Origin: Saccharomyces uvarum
Lineage: Eukaryota; Ascomycota; Saccharomycetes; Saccharomycetales; Saccharomycetaceae
Length of the DNA stretch: 64,000 nt
Assembly (NCBI GenBank): GCA_947243795.1
Contig: OX365935.1
Span: 310,001-374,000, forward strand
Direction: 5' to 3'
The notes below the pieces were generated by a model. The model worked only from the letters and a program-made list of their open reading frames with translations, did no database searches and was not told the DNA's origin. Within the stretch, counting starts at the first letter, position 1; each line of letters opens with the position of its first letter. This document shows positions 1 to 9,799 of this stretch, in pieces. The translations under genes and the position numbers were made by a program.

Positions 1-2843
1 TCGAACGTGATATTGTATGCGTGGTCCCAACTCCTATTAAAATTCACTGGTTGAGCGTTACCTTCCATTTCTAGTGGATCTAAACCATCACCACCATATG
101 TAAATTGGACAATACCATTGGCTGAGGTCCTGACTGTGTTATCATATTGACAGGATAAATCTTCTAAGGACTTCATTAATCTACGTGACATGTAACCAGT
201 CTCTGCGGTTTTGACAGCTGTATCGACTAAACCTTCACGACCGGAAATGGCATGAAACAGAAATTCTGGAGGGGACAAACCTGAAAAGAAAGAATTCCTG
301 ACAAAACCTTTGGATTGTGGGGTTTTTGAATTCTTGGGGAAATGTGGTAAGGAACGATCTTGGAACCCATCAGGAACACGATTACCAGAAATAATTTGTT
401 GACCCACAACAGCCACCATTTGTGAAACATTTAATGTGGAACCTTTAGAACCACATGTTGCCATAATTAATGGCGCATTCCAATTGTCCAGTTCATTAAT
501 ACAGACATCACCGACCTCTTCTCTAACCTTTGATAAAAACCCACCAATCTTAGCTTCCAAAGTCTGTTCTTCATTACAACCAGGTTGTGTTTCTAATTCA
601 CCCTTATTGAATGAAGTGATTAATTCATCACACTTACGATATGCGATCTCGACTAGCTCTTCCTTCTTCTGCTTTAAATCATCAGCAGGCGTAACGTCAT
701 TAATACCAATAGAAAACCCTCTATTACCCAAGTACCTTGCACACAACTTTGACATTCTATTCATAGCATTAGCGGCCTCTTGAGGACCATAGTCTCTTAG
801 TATTGTATAAAACACAGAATGCTTTTTACCGTCACCCAAGACAGATTTATCCATCACCCCACTTAAAATTTGTGAACCTCTAATGACTACGAACCCGTCA
901 TTTTGAGACATTTCACTCGGTAAAGATTTTGATTTTGGAGGAACAAAGACTTTGTTCTTTGCGTCAAGGTTGATAACAACTGGGGACTTATGACTCGGCT
1001 TTATTAGTAGTGAAAAAACTTGTTTACCCGTCCATAAATAATACGGCTTCATAATAGCAGGAGGTGGAATATCAAATTGTTCAACACCATCAGACATCAT
1101 ACACAATAATTGCGTCAACGTAGCACGGTCATAAAAGGAGTCTTTATGTGATATCAAGTATGAACCGGTAATAAAATCTTGGGTGGCCGCAATAATAGGC
1201 TCACCTGATTTAGGAGTCAATAGATTATTCTTCACACCCATCAAATTGATAGCCTCCGCACGAGCCTCTTCAGTCTGTGGAACATGTAAATTCATTTCGT
1301 CACCGTCAAAATCTGCGTTATAAGGTGTGCAAACACATTCATTTAGTCTAAAAGTTCTCCATGGACGAATCTTCGCATAATGTGACAAAATCGACAGTCT
1401 ATGTAGAGATGGTTGACGGTTGAATAAGACCACATCACCATCTTCCAAATGTCTTTCGATAACGTCACCAATTTGTAAATTTTTGGCCAGTTTCATACGA
1501 TCACCGTACCTTAGGTTCCTTCTTGCATCTTCATTTTTTTTCAGTAGATAATTAGCACCTGGATGAACATTGGGGCCATTTACAACTAATTCCTGTAATT
1601 TGTGTCTGTTATATCTAGTGACCTTTTCAGGGTACGTTAAAACTTTTGCTACACGATCTGGGACAGCGACTTCGTCGATAGACAAGTTTGGATCTGGGGA
1701 TATAACAGTTCTACCTGAAAAATCGACACGCTTACCAGATAAATTACCTCTAAATCTACCTTGTTTACCTTTCAGTCTTTGACAGAACCCTCTGATTGGT
1801 TTTACTTTCCCGCCTCCATTGGATGAACCTGGGAGCATAGCGGGATTAACCGAGTCTGAGTTGATGTACATTGCAACTGTTAGTTGTAAATAATCCCAGT
1901 GCTCCATCATGTTATTGATGGAAATACCCTTGTCAAGACCGGCTTTGATCAAAGACGAAGTCCAAACTATTTCTGTCAGCTTCACGGTTAAGTCATCTTC
2001 ATTAGAAGCTGGAGAATCTTGCATCATAACGGAAGGTCTAATACAAACTGGAGGTGCCGGCAAATATCTCCAAATGTAAGTCTCTGGTCTACCGGAGGGA
2101 ACAGTGGCATCTATACCTAATAGTTCACAATCTGCGGACTTGATTTGCTTGAAGAGATTTAAAGTTTTTAATGGATTCAGATCATCCATACAACGTTTGA
2201 CATAACGTTCTAGTTCGGGGTTATGAGTGAGGACTTCTTTCCATTCACCGACCCAAATATCCTTTTCTGGAGCAGATTTTTTACCCACCCAACGAAATGT
2301 ATCATGAATGATTTTCAATGCGGCTGAACCAGCACCAGCAGCAGCCTTTTTCACGACACCGTTAAGGGCACCACAGTGCAGGCATCTTCTCTGCTTCTTA
2401 CATTGGTCAAGAATCTTCTTTAAAATACCCATACGTCTCAAATTATCCACACCTGGACGACGTAATTCAAGCAAGAATTTTCTTTTGTCTGTCTCTGATA
2501 ATAGGATTGCAGAACAGTTTTTACAAATACCCTGCAGTATTTGTATAGTAGCCTTAAAGTACCCAATGTGGAAAACAGGTAAGGCCAATTTCAAATGGCC
2601 AAAATGACCATGGCACGACGCCAGATTACCGTGACAGGTGGTACATTCAAGACTAGAGGATGAGACACCCATTTTAGGGTCTAAGGCACCATTAGCCCTG
2701 GGAGCACGGTCTTTCTCTAAATCGAAAAGATCCCTAGTAGAGACTTCCACCTCAGACTGGGCGACAATATCGGCAGCGCTTAGAGCGCTAAACTCCAGCC
2801 CTTTGATCCTCTTCGGGGTTTCACTAACGACGACTTCCTTCAT
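1..2843 (-). CDS. RPO31: RNA polymerase III largest subunit (C160), partial
   Basis: Largest catalytic subunit of RNA polymerase III, which makes tRNA, 5S rRNA and other small RNAs in the nucleus. Only the first 947 codons are present; the left edge of the window cuts the gene, and the family is usually about 1,460 residues. The start MKEVVVSETPKR matches the S. cerevisiae protein as I remember it. A zinc-binding set is visible at C67, C70, C77 and H80, followed by CxxC motifs in the clamp. The active-site signature NADFDGDEMN puts the three magnesium-binding aspartates at 511, 513 and 515, the same numbering as in S. cerevisiae. It diverges from RPT5 across an 883-bp gap. Identification is very secure. 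Confidence 0.98.
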   Translation of the reverse strand, partial: MKEVVVSETPKRIKGLEFSALSAADIVAQSEVEVSTRDLFDLEKDRAPRANGALDPKMGVSSSSLECTTCHGNLASCHGHFGHLKLALPVFHIGYFKATIQILQGICKNCSAILLSETDKRKFLLELRRPGVDNLRRMGILKKILDQCKKQRRCLHCGALNGVVKKAAAGAGSAALKIIHDTFRWVGKKSAPEKDIWVGEWKEVLTHNPELERYVKRCMDDLNPLKTLNLFKQIKSADCELLGIDATVPSGRPETYIWRYLPAPPVCIRPSVMMQDSPASNEDDLTVKLTEIVWTSSLIKAGLDKGISINNMMEHWDYLQLTVAMYINSDSVNPAMLPGSSNGGGKVKPIRGFCQRLKGKQGRFRGNLSGKRVDFSGRTVISPDPNLSIDEVAVPDRVAKVLTYPEKVTRYNRHKLQELVVNGPNVHPGANYLLKKNEDARRNLRYGDRMKLAKNLQIGDVIERHLEDGDVVLFNRQPSLHRLSILSHYAKIRPWRTFRLNECVCTPYNADFDGDEMNLHVPQTEEARAEAINLMGVKNNLLTPKSGEPIIAATQDFITGSYLISHKDSFYDRATLTQLLCMMSDGVEQFDIPPPAIMKPYYLWTGKQVFSLLIKPSHKSPVVINLDAKNKVFVPPKSKSLPSEMSQNDGFVVIRGSQILSGVMDKSVLGDGKKHSVFYTILRDYGPQEAANAMNRMSKLCARYLGNRGFSIGINDVTPADDLKQKKEELVEIAYRKCDELITSFNKGELETQPGCNEEQTLEAKIGGFLSKVREEVGDVCINELDNWNAPLIMATCGSKGSTLNVSQMVAVVGQQIISGNRVPDGFQDRSLPHFPKNSKTPQSKGFVRNSFFSGLSPPEFLFHAISGREGLVDTAVKTAETGYMSRRLMKSLEDLSCQYDNTVRTSANGIVQFTYGGDGLDPLEMEGNAQPVNFNRSWDHAYNITF

Positions 2844-3726
2844 CGAACTTATCGAGACTGTTGGACACGTTTATGGTTCTTCAGAAAGACAGGAATAAAC
2901 AAAAGCAAAAGATCAACTATGCAGCCAACTAGGAATGGATGTACAATTTAGTGCAGATGGAAAAGAAAGGAAGGAAAAAAGTATTTTCTATACTGTCAGC
3001 AAACCAACAACTATCTAGCCACAACTAACGGAGCAACGTTTCCCAAATCAACGATAAGCTTCGACCAATGTGAACAAACAAAGCAAAGATCACTCTCCGG
3101 TCAAAATCATACCTCGAATGCTATTTGATCTGGTGATGAGTTCTGACAGAAGGCCTTGTGCAATAATTTTGCAAAAAAATCGTTATTTTCGTGTGGCACG
3201 ATGCGCTCCCGTTCAGAGTGACAGTAATAAAGCATAATAAACCAACTAGCAGGAATATTAGTGACACATGCCTTAGCAAGTAGCTTCAATCGCATACTGG
3301 AATTCATATTAGGGTGGTTAGCGTACCTATCCATCCGGCATTTAAGAAATTCAAGGCGAGAAAGTAGTTTCGGGACACGCCAGTTCGATCGAAGCCGCGT
3401 CAACTAACAGATCGGGATCTTGTGTCAGCTTAGTAGGCAGTAGACTCCTAACATTATGGCCTGTTTCAGCAATACGTTCCAACACTGTAATTCCTTGATC
3501 CACGAGTTCTACGTACTATTGCTACTAATGGATGTAAAATAAAAAACGCCCTGTAACCCGGCTAAAAGCTGGTGGCAAAAATGGATCTTTTACTAAAAGG
3601 GACCCCAATTAGGAACTTTTGAGTAGAAAGAATCTATAAGAAACGTGTTTAAAGAGTGCGTGTGAGCAACTTATTTGTGCATTGCAGAGGCGAGAACGGA
3701 TTGGCAAGTTTTAATTTTAGTGTAAG
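2844..3726. other. Divergent intergenic region RPO31-RPT5
   Basis: This 883-bp spacer holds the promoters of both flanking genes. The one clear site is a PACE element at 3571-3579, on the RPT5 side. A 98-codon minus-strand frame at 3107-3403 resembles nothing I recognise and is probably chance. No RNA gene or repeat was seen. Confidence 0.6.
3571..3579 (+). promoter_or_regulatory. PACE element (Rpn4 binding site) upstream of RPT5
   Basis: The sequence GGTGGCAAA is an exact match to the proteasome-associated control element. Rpn4 binds this element to co-induce proteasome subunit genes. It lies about 150 bp before the RPT5 start codon, the usual distance for this class. Confidence 0.9.
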
Positions 3727-5031
3727 ATGGCCACTTTAGAAGAATTGGATGCTCAGACTTTACCGGGAGATGATGAATTAGACCAAGAGATCTTGAATCT
3801 CTCAACCCAAGAACTTCAGACAAGAGCTAAGCTCCTGGACAATGAAATCCGTATCTTCAGGTCCGAATTGCAAAGATTGTCCCATGAAAACAACGTAATG
3901 CTCGAGAAGATTAAGGACAATAAAGAAAAAATCAAGAATAATAGACAGTTGCCTTACCTGGTGGCCAATGTCGTCGAGGTCATGGACATGAACGAAATCG
4001 AAGACAAGGAAAATAGTGAATCTACCACCCAAGGTGGAAATGTCAACTTGGACAACACCACCGTGGGCAAGGCTGCCGTGGTAAAGACGTCTTCCAGACA
4101 GACCGTTTTTTTGCCAATGGTTGGCCTAGTGGATCCTGATAAACTTAAACCAAATGACTTGGTAGGTGTGAATAAAGACTCGTATTTGATTCTAGATACG
4201 CTACCTTCCGAATTCGATTCTCGTGTAAAGGCTATGGAGGTGGATGAAAAACCCACAGAAACATACTCTGATGTGGGTGGGTTGGACAAACAGATTGAAG
4301 AACTAGTGGAGGCCATTGTGTTGCCAATGAAACGTGCAGATAAATTCAAAGATATGGGTATTAGAGCACCAAAGGGCGCCCTAATGTACGGACCTCCAGG
4401 TACAGGTAAAACTTTGTTAGCGCGTGCATGTGCTGCACAAACCAATGCCACATTTTTAAAATTGGCAGCCCCTCAACTAGTGCAAATGTATATCGGTGAA
4501 GGTGCCAAACTGGTGCGTGATGCATTCGCATTGGCCAAGGAAAAGGCCCCTACTATTATTTTCATTGATGAATTGGATGCCATTGGTACGAAAAGATTTG
4601 ATTCAGAAAAATCCGGTGATAGAGAGGTGCAGAGAACTATGTTAGAACTATTAAACCAATTGGACGGTTTCAGTTCTGACGATCGTGTTAAAGTCTTGGC
4701 CGCCACCAATAGAGTCGATGTTCTAGACCCAGCTCTGTTGAGATCGGGTAGATTGGACAGAAAAATCGAGTTCCCATTGCCATCAGAAGATTCAAGAGCC
4801 CAAATTTTACAAATTCATTCAAGAAAAATGACCACTGATGATGATATTAACTGGCAAGAACTAGCTAGATCTACTGATGAGTTCAACGGTGCTCAGCTAA
4901 AGGCGGTAACGGTAGAAGCCGGTATGATTGCCTTAAGAAATGGACAATCTTCTGTCAAGCATGAAGATTTCGTCGAAGGTATAAGTGAAGTTCAAGCAAG
5001 AAAATCAAAATCAGTCTCCTTTTATGCATAA
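3727..5031 (+). CDS. RPT5: 26S proteasome regulatory ATPase Rpt5
   Basis: One of six AAA ATPases in the base of the 19S proteasome cap, which unfold ubiquitinated proteins and feed them into the 20S core. The product is 434 residues, the same length as in S. cerevisiae, and I see about one difference from the remembered sequence. An N-terminal coiled coil spans roughly residues 30-80, followed by an OB-fold and the AAA domain from about 180. Walker A GPPGTGKT is at 222-229, the Walker B acidic pair DE at 281-282, and arginine fingers at R339 and R342. The C-terminus FYA is the HbYX motif that docks into the 20S alpha ring and opens its gate. A PACE site lies upstream. Confidence 0.99.
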   Translation: MATLEELDAQTLPGDDELDQEILNLSTQELQTRAKLLDNEIRIFRSELQRLSHENNVMLEKIKDNKEKIKNNRQLPYLVANVVEVMDMNEIEDKENSESTTQGGNVNLDNTTVGKAAVVKTSSRQTVFLPMVGLVDPDKLKPNDLVGVNKDSYLILDTLPSEFDSRVKAMEVDEKPTETYSDVGGLDKQIEELVEAIVLPMKRADKFKDMGIRAPKGALMYGPPGTGKTLLARACAAQTNATFLKLAAPQLVQMYIGEGAKLVRDAFALAKEKAPTIIFIDELDAIGTKRFDSEKSGDREVQRTMLELLNQLDGFSSDDRVKVLAATNRVDVLDPALLRSGRLDRKIEFPLPSEDSRAQILQIHSRKMTTDDDINWQELARSTDEFNGAQLKAVTVEAGMIALRNGQSSVKHEDFVEGISEVQARKSKSVSFYA

Positions 5032-5532
5032 GAATAATCTTGATTTATCAAGCTGCCATACACATATATACATACAAAACAACCATTTTATTTAGAGTCG
5101 CGTAATTTTGTCGTTACTGATACTGTATATGGCTAATTGTATATTAATTTCTAGTTAATGAAATAGGAGGATGAATTAATAAGAATATATTCATCTTTAT
5201 TTTATCTTTTGGTTGAGATGTACATTTTTCAAGGATACTAAAAAAAAAAAAGAAAATCGTAAAAAGGAAGACGCTTACGAGGGCTGCTTTAAGTGCTAAC
5301 AATTAACCCAAACAGATAGTTTATCTATAGCGCACATATATAGATGTTTCAGTGAAAAGAGGTAGTGTAGAGAAAGATAGTAACTTTGGTACAAACAAGC
5401 TTTGAGTACCATTACGCATCCCACATCAGACTGTTGGTTCATTTCAGTCAAAGCGCTCGATATTTAATCGCAACATCAAGCTGCGGAGAAGATATAGTTC
5501 ATTCACAAAACCAGGTCAACTTTGTAGTCAAA
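5032..5532. other. RPT5 3' region and RTC5 promoter
   Basis: The first part carries TATATA-type 3'-end efficiency elements near 5063-5070 and AT-rich sequence suited to RPT5 transcript ending. A 12-base A run near 5241 precedes the RTC5 leader. The reading frame of RTC5 stays open back to 5386 but has no ATG before 5533. Confidence 0.5.
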
Positions 5533-7236
5533 ATGGGACAGTCTTCCTCAACTCCTTCCAGTAATGAAGAAAATTCTTCCAGTTTAAGAAAATTCACAAA
5601 TAATGGGGATGTTTTAGCGTATTTCAATAATAAAGCACAGCAACAAGTCACTGTACCCGAGTTGGTTAGCTTGAAGGGAAATCTGCAAATTGAAGACATA
5701 AATACGCCAATTTCCCACAAGTGCCTATGTAGCGTACTGAATTTTCCACAGAAAAATACTCTACTCTTGGGAATAGTGACTAATATGTTAAGAGTTCTGA
5801 GTAATTTCCCACTAATGAACTCATCTTACGAACCAATTACAGGGTACGGGCTACTAAAATGTATTTTGTTATTAAACAAAGCACGATGCGCGAAGTATCT
5901 AAAATTCAAATCATACGATCAACTAAAATTACTGTTCATCTCGTTATCACTTCAAAAAACTGACAAAGAAGAATTCTCTGAAGAAAATGAGAACACTGTT
6001 AAAAAGGAGAGAAACATAAAGCAAATCATAGCAAACTTCGATGATGTTGACTCTGAAGTTTTGTGTATTCCTGCCGACTTTATGCTTCAATTCTTAAGCT
6101 GGCTCCTAATCCTTAGTGTTGAATGTCCTACTAGCAATTCTAAGATGGGTAATGATAAAATCTATGACCAGTGGGATAGTTTCAAAATTTCAGCAATGAA
6201 TCTTCTTAGAACAATGAATCCAGATGTGGTGAGCAATACGGAATCACATCTTATAACATTTGATCAATTCTCAACTTCAATAAGAACTGTAATGCCAAAT
6301 ATATTAAAACCTTTGGAAAATTTAATGGAACACTTTTTTTATTTGGAAAATGATTTAGTGAATTATGACACCAGCTTATCGAGTATCCAAGACTCCAGAA
6401 TAATGACTCCAGCATTACTAACACAGCTATCCACGGTACTACCAAGGGAATTATTTATTCAAAAATTGCAGAGTTTATATATTGGGAGGAAAAGTGGTTT
6501 CTCAATGAGGTCATTGCAAGCTAAAGTCTTCAAATGGATGGCTCCTTCAATTTTGATTGTTAGTGGAACGAGAATTACGAATTCTGATGAATATGCAGCT
6601 CAAAAAAATCCAAGGTATCGTCATTTTCTTGAAGAGTTTCCTAAATTAAAGGATTCAGATCAAAAAATGGATGCGTCCCACACAAATAAGAAGAAGACCA
6701 CTTTTGCCGTATACATAGATGATCCATGGAAAGTGACAAACAAAGACTATTTTGGTGACATGAACACAAGAATAATCCAAATATCACCAAGGCAAGATAT
6801 TTATAAAGTAAATCGAAGGGGTACAATTTATTTCAATACAATTGGTGGTGGAATTGGAATCGGAGATAAGCAACCATTGATAAAGCCCGCATCTAAAAGA
6901 TTTGTACCAGGAAATGTGTCATTAACTTTTGACAGTACCTTAGAATTCGCTGTTTTTAGGCACACCGGCTACGGAGGATCATTGGAGCCTGGATCTTTAT
7001 CAGTAGAAAGGAAGGAAGAGGACTCATTTTTTGAATTACATTTCTTAATTCAAGATGTCGAGGTATGGGGATGTGGTGGTGAAAAGGAGCTAGAAGAACA
7101 GATGAAACAAATGGCATGGGAAGAAGCTGAGTCTAAGAGGAGACAACAAATTAATTTGAGAAGCTTAGGAGAAGACCGTGCCTTGCTGGAAATGGCAGGT
7201 TTAGTAGGACAAAACCAAGGTGGTGGTTCAATGTGA
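5533..7236 (+). CDS. RTC5: TLDc-domain protein Rtc5
   Basis: TLDc-family protein of 567 residues, the same length as S. cerevisiae Rtc5. As I understand it, Rtc5 associates with the vacuolar V-ATPase and promotes its disassembly. I chose the start at 5533 because it is the first ATG in frame and gives MGQSSS, an N-myristoylation-type sequence with Gly2 and nearby serines; the open frame further upstream lacks an ATG. The N-terminal half is helical and poorly conserved. The TLDc domain runs from about residue 290 to 520, with the family's IGGGIGIG and EVWGCGG motifs near its end. A basic, glutamine-rich helix follows to a GGGSM C-terminus. It converges on RIO1. Confidence 0.93.
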   Translation: MGQSSSTPSSNEENSSSLRKFTNNGDVLAYFNNKAQQQVTVPELVSLKGNLQIEDINTPISHKCLCSVLNFPQKNTLLLGIVTNMLRVLSNFPLMNSSYEPITGYGLLKCILLLNKARCAKYLKFKSYDQLKLLFISLSLQKTDKEEFSEENENTVKKERNIKQIIANFDDVDSEVLCIPADFMLQFLSWLLILSVECPTSNSKMGNDKIYDQWDSFKISAMNLLRTMNPDVVSNTESHLITFDQFSTSIRTVMPNILKPLENLMEHFFYLENDLVNYDTSLSSIQDSRIMTPALLTQLSTVLPRELFIQKLQSLYIGRKSGFSMRSLQAKVFKWMAPSILIVSGTRITNSDEYAAQKNPRYRHFLEEFPKLKDSDQKMDASHTNKKKTTFAVYIDDPWKVTNKDYFGDMNTRIIQISPRQDIYKVNRRGTIYFNTIGGGIGIGDKQPLIKPASKRFVPGNVSLTFDSTLEFAVFRHTGYGGSLEPGSLSVERKEEDSFFELHFLIQDVEVWGCGGEKELEEQMKQMAWEEAESKRRQQINLRSLGEDRALLEMAGLVGQNQGGGSM

Positions 7237-7455
7237 TACTGAGCTTATTTTCATGGTTTTAGCTAGCATATTTAATCAAAAGTAAAAGTCACTGAAACTT
7301 AATCGGTACTTATTATACCTATATCAAAAGTACATATTCTTTATATATACTTTAGAGTTGTCAGTTTCTAATTCATTCCTTTTAGTGAAATTTCTTATTT
7401 ACCTGTCTGCCTGTTTCCAGCCGTATATTTTTTCAATTTGCATCAGCAAAGGGTA

Positions 7456-8919
7456 TTATTTCTTTGATTTAGTTTTCTTAACTAACTTCTTTTTGATGTG
7501 CTTCTTGACCTTGGTTTTCCTTTTTTCTCTTTTGGTGTCTTTAGCTTCCTGCTTACGCAATTTTTTAACGTCTTTATCCTCATATTTCTTACCCTTTAGT
7601 ATTTTTGGTTCATCGTCGTCATAATACTCGCTATCATCACTATCATCCTCCTCATTCTCTTCGCTTCCACTTAAATCTTCACCTTCGCTACCAGATGATT
7701 CTTCTGATTCTGGACCACATTCATGATCATGGTCATTGAATTCAAACTGTTCAGAAGCAGCAAAATTTCGTTCATTGTCATGGGCAATTAAGCTTTTCAA
7801 CAAATCGAACTTACCGTCTGTATATCTATCAAAATCTCTTTCTTCTAAGCCACCCAATGACCTAACCAAGTGCAGGGACCTGAATATTTCATCTTCTGCT
7901 TCGTCTTGTTCAGTGGATTTTATTGGTAGGTTCTTCGAAATATATCCAACCAAATCAGGAACGTTCTTATAATCACCTTTAAATTTTTCTAAGACTTCCG
8001 ATATTACAAATTGGAAAATAACCCTTTCAGGAAAGATATTAATACCCATTTTCTCAAAATAAAGGTTAACATTCTTGATATCCATTCTCAGAAAATCCAA
8101 ACTCATTGGGTGCTCAGGTTCCACACTCTGAGAAACATCAATCATGTACAGCTGATCATTATGGATAATTGTGTTATATTCCGACAAATCAGCATGTACC
8201 AGACGACAGACTTGGTATAACAACCTCATATATGCTACCATAGTGTGGTAATAGTGATAAATCTCCTCACGATCTTTGTATGGGTAATCTCTTAATTTTG
8301 GTGAGGCAAATCCATTTCCCCTACTTAAAAATTCCATAACCAGGACATTATTCTTAACTTCTACTGGTTTAGGCGCTGGGATCACGCCACTTTGGTGAAT
8401 TCTTTTCAAGTTTCTAAATTCTTTCTCGGCCCAAATTTTAATCATCTTTCTTGGATTATGTTGAGACCTGGCATTCCTGAATCTAAATTCACCATCAACA
8501 TACTTCTCACGATCTTTGAAAACCAAAATAGATGTCTTGTAAATTTTAATGGCATATTCTGCACGAAGTCCGTCTGTCTCTAAAACTTCGTACTTTCCTG
8601 TTTCTTCATCCACTACGGGCGCTTTACCTGTACCTGCAAAAGCATGGTAGACGTTGGCTTCTTTCCCGGTACTTAAGCAACCGTTCAGATCCGCAATGAC
8701 ACCTCTGTTGACCATTGATTTCAGGAATCTCATAGTTCTGGGATCCAAGACATTCTCCACAGTTGCTCGGTTAGACTTATCCTTCGAAGTCTTGGCTTTG
8801 CTGAATGATAGTTCATCAGTTTTGATTTTGTGACTAAACTTATCTAAGAGCTGGTTATTGATATGATCTGAAGCTCTCTGCGACACGGTCAATTTTTCAA
8901 ACTTATCTTCAAATGACAT
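7456..8919 (-). CDS. RIO1: Atypical protein kinase/ATPase Rio1
   Basis: RIO-family atypical kinase that acts late in 40S ribosome maturation (20S to 18S rRNA processing) and in the cell cycle and rDNA upkeep. The product has 487 residues. The kinase core covers about residues 60-310. The nucleotide loop STGKEANVYHA is at 83-93, the ATP-anchoring lysine is K125, the catalytic motif HADLSEYN gives D244 and N249, and the metal-binding aspartate is D261. There is no canonical activation loop, as expected for RIO kinases. The tail is strongly acidic from about 390 to 440 and then lysine-rich, resembling a nuclear localisation signal. The promoter has overlapping PAC motifs and an RRPE, typical of ribosome-assembly genes. 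Confidence 0.98.
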   Translation of the reverse strand: MSFEDKFEKLTVSQRASDHINNQLLDKFSHKIKTDELSFSKAKTSKDKSNRATVENVLDPRTMRFLKSMVNRGVIADLNGCLSTGKEANVYHAFAGTGKAPVVDEETGKYEVLETDGLRAEYAIKIYKTSILVFKDREKYVDGEFRFRNARSQHNPRKMIKIWAEKEFRNLKRIHQSGVIPAPKPVEVKNNVLVMEFLSRGNGFASPKLRDYPYKDREEIYHYYHTMVAYMRLLYQVCRLVHADLSEYNTIIHNDQLYMIDVSQSVEPEHPMSLDFLRMDIKNVNLYFEKMGINIFPERVIFQFVISEVLEKFKGDYKNVPDLVGYISKNLPIKSTEQDEAEDEIFRSLHLVRSLGGLEERDFDRYTDGKFDLLKSLIAHDNERNFAASEQFEFNDHDHECGPESEESSGSEGEDLSGSEENEEDDSDDSEYYDDDEPKILKGKKYEDKDVKKLRKQEAKDTKREKRKTKVKKHIKKKLVKKTKSKK

Positions 8920-8990
8920 GACGTTAAAAATATCGAGCGTACAAGTCTATAATATGTTTCAGCTATCTTTCTCTATTTTGAACAAGGTAC

Positions 8991-9001
8991 CTCATCTCAT
9001 C
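8991..9001 (-). promoter_or_regulatory. Two overlapping PAC motifs upstream of RIO1
   Basis: The minus strand reads GATGAGATGAG, two GATGAG (PAC) cores sharing one base, about 72 bp before the RIO1 start. PAC is bound by Dot6/Tod6 and marks ribosome-biogenesis promoters. An RRPE follows within 30 bp. Confidence 0.8.
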
Positions 9002-9023
9002 TTATTTCTCTATTTTTCACCAT

Positions 9024-9032
9024 AAAATTTTC
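9024..9032. promoter_or_regulatory. RRPE motif upstream of RIO1
   Basis: AAAATTTTC matches the rRNA-processing element bound by Stb3. It sits about 23 bp from the PAC pair, a pairing typical of the ribosome-biogenesis regulon. Confidence 0.65.
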
Positions 9033-9248
9033 AAATTTTCGTCGCGCGATGATGTCTCTTAGAAAGTACGTAATGAATATTACGAGTATAAATTTGAAAG
9101 ATACAAAATTGCTATTCTGATACTTTTTTTAAGGCAGAAGAAGACTTGCGTTACAGCAAAAGCGGATGCCAATAGAAAGAGAAGATAGGACGCATCCACG
9201 CCTATGTTAGTACCCCATCACTGTTCTTTTTCCTTTTTTCTCTAACGC

Positions 9249-9265
9249 CGGTTGAAGCCCCACCG
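9249..9265. promoter_or_regulatory. Gal4-type site (CGG-N11-CCG) upstream of GCY1
   Basis: CGG and CCG half-sites are separated by exactly 11 bases, the spacing Gal4 needs. It lies about 535 bp before the GCY1 start. GCY1 is known to be galactose-induced in S. cerevisiae through one Gal4 site. The inner bases only partly fit the Gal4 consensus, so other zinc-cluster factors remain possible. Confidence 0.55.
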
Positions 9266-9690
9266 GTCCACTTAGATACTGGCATAGATGGCGCACACGA
9301 GTGAGCGGTCATATCACCTGTCTCAAGGCTTTTAAAACTTTCATTGGTGTTAGAACTCATCAGAAGTGAAAAATCTCGTAGATTTGTAGATTTTAACACC
9401 GACCGAAAATCGGGGCAAAGTATTCCGGGAAAGGGAAAGGATTGCCAAGGGGTCTTTTGTTATTTCTCAAAGTCTTGGCAAGATTACTATGCTTACACCA
9501 TAAGGGGGTAAAACTTGCCCAGCACATAAACTGAAATGGCGAATTACTAATGTGCACACATGGATGTATCATCGTGTGGGTGATTGCAAACGCTTGGTCT
9601 CCCTGGTTCTCTCGAGAGGTAACCGAACCTCTAGGGAAAAAGTCGTTTTACAATAAAGGAAAATGGATACTGGTATCCCTTTGTTTGTCG

Positions 9691-9698
9691 TATAAAAG
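9691..9698 (+). promoter_or_regulatory. TATA box of GCY1
   Basis: TATAAAAG lies 109 bp before the GCY1 ATG, a consensus TATA at a usual yeast distance. This fits a regulated, stress- and galactose-responsive promoter. Confidence 0.75.
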
Positions 9699-9799
9699 CG
9701 GACACATTAAAACTTGATCGTGTCTCTTAGCTTCTTGCCTATAGAATACACTGCATTTCAAGCTAGAAGTTAATATAACACTATCACAAAACTTGAAAA

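Larger units (their letters stand above)
8920..9799. other. Divergent intergenic region RIO1-GCY1
   Basis: This 880-bp divergent promoter holds PAC and RRPE motifs close to RIO1, a Gal4-type CGG-N11-CCG site at 9249-9265, a palindromic CCGAAAATCGG at 9403-9413, AGGGG stress-type (STRE) cores near 9447 and 9500, and a TATA box at 9691 for GCY1. A 65-codon frame at 9202-9399 overlaps these sites and looks like chance. Confidence 0.6.

Noticed and set aside
3107-3403. 98-codon minus-strand frame between RPO31 and RPT5
   Set aside because: No family resemblance, odd composition, and it lies in a divergent promoter. I know of no S. cerevisiae gene at this place.
5386-5532. Upstream in-frame extension of RTC5 (and similar ones at LEO1, SFL1, ARP8, LSC1, THI80 and the YOR131C-type gene)
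   Set aside because: Each extension opens with GTG or TTG rather than ATG. The first ATG in each case matches the known protein start, so the shorter forms were used.
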